NCBI GenBank assembly: GCA_025399215.1
Contig: MU621505.1
Coordinates: 1-13,087 of the forward strand
DNA length: 13,087 nucleotides
Direction of reading: 5' to 3'
Source of the DNA: Globomyces pollinis-pini
Taxonomy: Eukaryota > Chytridiomycota > Chytridiomycetes > Rhizophydiales > Globomycetaceae
The position numbers and the translations under genes are program-made. The notes below the pieces were generated by a model, which saw only the letters and a program-made list of their open reading frames with translations, ran no database searches and was not told where the DNA came from. The first letter of the stretch is position 1, and the number at the start of each line of letters is the position of its first letter. Of the stretch, positions 11,069 through 13,087 are shown piece by piece.

Positions 11069-11113
11069 AAAGAAAAAAAGAAAAAAAAATTAAAAATTCA
11101 GTTAAGGCTTAGG

Positions 11114-11136
11114 CTGGTTAAAAATGAGTCACTTAC
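11114..11136 (-). other. Possible 5' UTR intron of the helicase
   Basis: Upstream of the helicase ATG, the minus strand carries GTAAGT, a TTTTTAAC branch-like string and CAG within 23 nt, like the introns inside nearby genes but slightly shorter. It sits in the expected leader. If spliced, the ATG at 11139-11137 would head a four-codon upstream ORF (MPKP). No transcript evidence is available. Confidence 0.3.
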
Positions 11137-11986
11137 CATTGCTATGGTGTACCATTGTTTTGTACAAGTCCGTGTATTCCAGTATCATTCAATCACTTTG
11201 ATTGCAATATCATTCAACTGCTTGTACTGAATTCATTGTAAAGTGACAAATCACTTTGTACATCTGTTGTAGTGTACACTATATCCTTATGGATACTTGT
11301 TTTCCTTCCTTGTCATAGGTTCCTATGACACTTACCATCATTTCTAGGGTCCAAAACTTTCTTCAACTCAGCCCAAAAACAGAAGCCCTTAGCATCCAGT
11401 TTCAAATTGAATATAATGATACCATCCTACAAACAGAATACCAGATCGAAAGAGTACCTTTGGAGTTGGTGGAAAATCAGGTATCAGCGTGATATTCTCA
11501 TCCAGATGTCTCCAAAAATTTGAATAAAATACCTTGCCAGGATCTAAACCTTATTTCGGTGTGTGAAGAACTAAGCTTGAATATTCATATACTATCTAAC
11601 TGATTGACGTATCGGAATGGGCCAACCCGAAATTGTTTTCAAGTTGATAGGTAAAGGATCCCCAGAATTCTTACGGTAAGGATTGGATCCATACTTTATT
11701 TTCGATTATTCATCTTTATAGAGGTACTTAGAATTCCTGCTTCCATTGTAATTCAAAGGTTAGATAAAACTTGTGTACCAAGCACATCGTGGAAAGTCAC
11801 ATTTGTGAACACAGAAATGGTGACTGAATTCTTTACTATTTATTTAAAGCTGTTATCTGATGGCTAAAACAACAATTGGTATATTACTTTCATATGCTCT
11901 ATACAGAAGGACAGACGAATGAAAGTAAATCAATTCCAAATCAATTTGCGGTTGTTACGATAGTCATGTTAGATCTATTAGAGTAA
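11124..11986 (+). pseudogene. Unresolved coding remnant, weakly like a 9-1-1 clamp subunit (Rad1/Rad9/Hus1)
   Basis: No single clean frame exists, but several + strand segments look truly coding. 11349-11480 encodes a strand-rich stretch (EALSIQFQIEYNDTILQTEY). The same frame runs to 11600 with one TGA at 11490; it holds SVCEELSLNIHI. 11608-11675 encodes GQPEIVFKLIGKGSPEF. After a possible intron 11676-11731, 11732-11864 encodes SWKVTFVNTEMVTEFF. 11860-11878 joined to 11907-11983 encodes QFAVVTIVMLDLLE. The order and the strand-rich pattern resemble PCNA-fold checkpoint clamps, Rad1 best by eye. An acceptor TTTCTAG ends at 11347, and intron-like GTATAT...ACAG lies at 11879-11906. Frame breaks at 11601-11607 and near 11860 have no canonical intron to explain them. 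So it is either a decaying pseudogene or a fast-evolving gene whose splicing I could not solve. Confidence 0.35.
11144..11330. repeat. Cluster of short palindromes upstream of the helicase
   Basis: Seven inverted repeats stand in 187 nt: ATGGT-GT-ACCAT 11144-11155, TTGTACAA 11160-11167, CAATCA-CTT-TGATTG 11190-11204, AAAGTGA-CAAA-TCACTTT 11240-11257, TAGTGTACACTA 11270-11281, TATCC-TTAT-GGATA 11282-11295 and TGTCATAGG-TT-CCTATGACA 11311-11330. There is also a 10-nt direct repeat, TATCATTCAA at 11183-11192 and 11208-11217. Each is read directly from the sequence; a function (factor sites, leader hairpins or a mobile-element scar) is not known. Confidence 0.6.
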
Positions 11987-12082
11987 ATCAGCTTTAAATC
12001 ACAGTTGTGGCATGGCTGAGTCTATTTAAACTGATCAAATATTCAAAACTGTAAACGCGATTGGTAGTGAATGAATGCATAA

Positions 12083-12088
12083 TTTATT
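12083..12088 (-). terminator. Poly(A) signal of the small secreted protein gene
   Basis: AATAAA on the minus strand begins only 3 nt after the TAA stop. It is close but compatible with a short 3' UTR; the interval up to the + strand remnant ending at 11986 holds nothing else that I can see. Confidence 0.45.
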
Positions 12089-12091
12089 GAT

Positions 12092-12439
12092 TTAATTGAT
12101 TGCAGTGTTGATGGACATGTAAGAACTTGGGTTTTCCTTACATTCAACTCTCAAAAATACTAGTCCATTTTCACCAGTTAAATATCCAACAGCTCGAACC
12201 AACTCGGATTGTTCAACCTTGTTCTTGGTGTTGGATTGGTAGGAAAGGACCCAAGCGACTCCATTGGTGACCAAGTCTTTTCTGAAAGCTGGCAAAATCA
12301 CTTGGTTGATGGTTTCGATTGCTTTGGTACCGAGACCAGTGGTTTGGTGTTCACGAAGGACTGGGGTACATACTTGTGGTTTGGCAGGCATGGCTAGAGC
12401 AGTAGCAGATAATAATAAAAGATTGGTGAAGGAGACCAT
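12092..12439 (-). CDS. Small secreted protein, unknown function
   Basis: A single-exon ORF of 115 residues. It opens with a clean signal peptide (MVSFTNLLLLSATALA, likely cut before MPAKP). The mature part of about 99 residues has two cysteines (24 and 100 in the precursor), which could form one disulfide linking its two ends. Two amphipathic segments (KAIETINQVILPAFRKDLV and KNKVEQSELVRAVGYL) are followed by strand-like GLVFLRVECKE. I do not recognise a family; the size and helix-then-strands order made me think of cystatin-like folds, but the cystatin QxVxG motif is absent. The gene has a good TATA box and a very short leader, which suggests strong regulated expression. Two + strand ORFs over the same stretch are shadows. 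A secreted effector or wall-associated peptide is possible. Confidence 0.75.
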   Translation of the reverse strand: MVSFTNLLLLSATALAMPAKPQVCTPVLREHQTTGLGTKAIETINQVILPAFRKDLVTNGVAWVLSYQSNTKNKVEQSELVRAVGYLTGENGLVFLRVECKENPSSYMSINTAIN

Positions 12440-12952
12440 TTTAGTTAATTAGATACCTCCGTTTGGTTGACGCTTTTTATAGACGCGAATTCGTCGCACA
12501 CAGAATCATGTGAATAGGGCGATCAAAATGCGGTCGAATAGGAATAAAAGGACAATGCACAGTGGGGGTTGTTTGTTTGGTGGTGGGTGGTTGGATGAAC
12601 TTTTCTATTATCCTTGACAATTGATTTTAAATATCAATTAGACGCTTCTGCATAGTATTTTCAATCTCAAGATGATAATTTCAATTGTATTGATAGTTCT
12701 TGTACCCAAGGTCCCAACCTACTTAACATCGCCCTTTATTTAACCTAATGCAGATGAATTGGTGTTTGCGTTGTTACGGGCGATAAATTTTTGCGACTCT
12801 TTCAGTCGGTGTTGCAATGTTCAATTCTAGTGTAAGGTTCTATTCTTAGTGTATAATTTAGGTTGATAACTATCCTATAAGTCAACCAATCATGCGTTTG
12901 TGTTCAATTAATCATCTAATTTCTTTCATTTGATCTACTTACTGGTAATTCA
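12440..12952. other. Divergent intergenic region of the small secreted protein and F-box genes
   Basis: About 510 nt without a supported gene. It holds the TATA box described separately, a GT-rich run around 12566-12596 (GGTGGTGGGTGGTTGG) and a CCAAT at 12886-12890, about 63 nt before the F-box ATG. The CCAAT could serve the F-box gene; this is inferred from position. Confidence 0.4.
12473..12481 (-). promoter_or_regulatory. TATA box of the small secreted protein gene
   Basis: The minus strand reads TATAAAAAG at 12481-12473, 34-42 nt before the ATG at 12439. That leaves a leader of only a few nucleotides. Just upstream is a GACGCGAATTCGTC near-palindrome at 12482-12495. It is the best TATA match next to any gene of this window. 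Confidence 0.55.
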
Positions 12953-13087
12953 ATGGTAACAATGAAAGAAATACCAACAGAGCTGATCTATAAAATACTC
13001 TCATATATGAATGCCAAAGAAGCTTTCAAATTCACTTCAACAACGAAATATTTCAAACACATTCGAAACTTTCTCTTATCAAACCAT
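12953..13087 (+). CDS. N-terminus of an F-box protein (3' truncated)
   Basis: The frame opens with ATG at 12953 (a second ATG is at 12962) and runs off the right edge after 45 codons. Residues 5-35 read KEIPTELIYKILSYMNAKEA followed by FKFTSTTKYFKHI. This fits the F-box pattern: LPxELxxxILSYL, then an acidic or polar turn, then xxxxTxxxFxxI. F-box proteins bind Skp1 and give substrate choice to SCF ubiquitin ligases; the substrate-binding part would lie beyond the window. No intron is seen in this part. Confidence 0.75.
   Translation, partial: MVTMKEIPTELIYKILSYMNAKEAFKFTSTTKYFKHIRNFLLSNH

Noticed and set aside
11335..11580. Minus-strand coding model with a 31-nt intron near 11428-11458
   Set aside because: It is open and has splice-like ends, but it stops being readable on both sides and gives no recognisable protein. 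The + strand segments continue further in a consistent order, so I preferred those, without certainty.
11490..11603. TGA read as a sense codon (altered genetic code)
   Set aside because: It would open part of the 11349-11603 stretch, but none of the solid genes here has an in-frame TGA, and a TAA soon follows. The standard code explains all firm genes.

Overview
The window is nuclear DNA of a eukaryote, AT-rich and gene-dense. It carries a Ded1/DDX3-type helicase, the tail of a SURF6/Rrp14 ribosome-biogenesis protein, an F-box gene and several secreted proteins. It also has many very short spliceosomal introns, mostly 24-37 nt, with GTA donors, TAAC-like branch points and TAG acceptors. The pepsin-like gene, the GPI-type tail and the RPGFEG ending of the Rrp14-like protein fit a fungus, perhaps an early-diverging one. 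The sequence alone does not settle the lineage. All assigned CDS stops are TAA or TAG, and the standard code fits.

Layout: 1-180 (+) is the C-terminus of a SURF6/Rrp14-family protein. 443-1753 (-) is a secreted pepsin-fold protein whose catalytic motifs are degenerate. 1754-2068 is a divergent promoter. 2069-8323 (+) is the main feature: one gene that looks like dozens of broken ORFs but can be spliced by hand into 48 exons and 47 introns. It encodes a 1636-residue secreted, probably GPI-anchored, leucine-rich-repeat protein. Almost every LRR is one exon, every intron is phase 2, and every internal exon is a multiple of three. 8324-8923 is a convergent intergenic region with poly(A) signals and one possible folded RNA. 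8924-11068 (-) is a complete DED1-like helicase with six introns (604 residues). 11069-12091 has no clean gene. It holds a cluster of palindromes just upstream of the helicase, and broken + strand coding segments that weakly resemble a PCNA-like checkpoint clamp (Rad1/Rad9/Hus1 type). 12092-12439 (-) is a small secreted protein with a clear TATA box. 12953-13087 (+) is the start of an F-box protein that runs off the window.

Three gene products (pepsin-like, LRR, small protein) have signal peptides, so the region mixes housekeeping genes (Rrp14-like, Ded1) with surface or secreted genes. The LRR gene and the pepsin-like gene are divergent neighbours and could share control. The strongest novelty is the LRR gene architecture. 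Skipping any internal exon keeps the frame. In 32 of 47 introns, retention creates a TAA stop directly at the exon edge, because a GTAA donor is read in phase 2.
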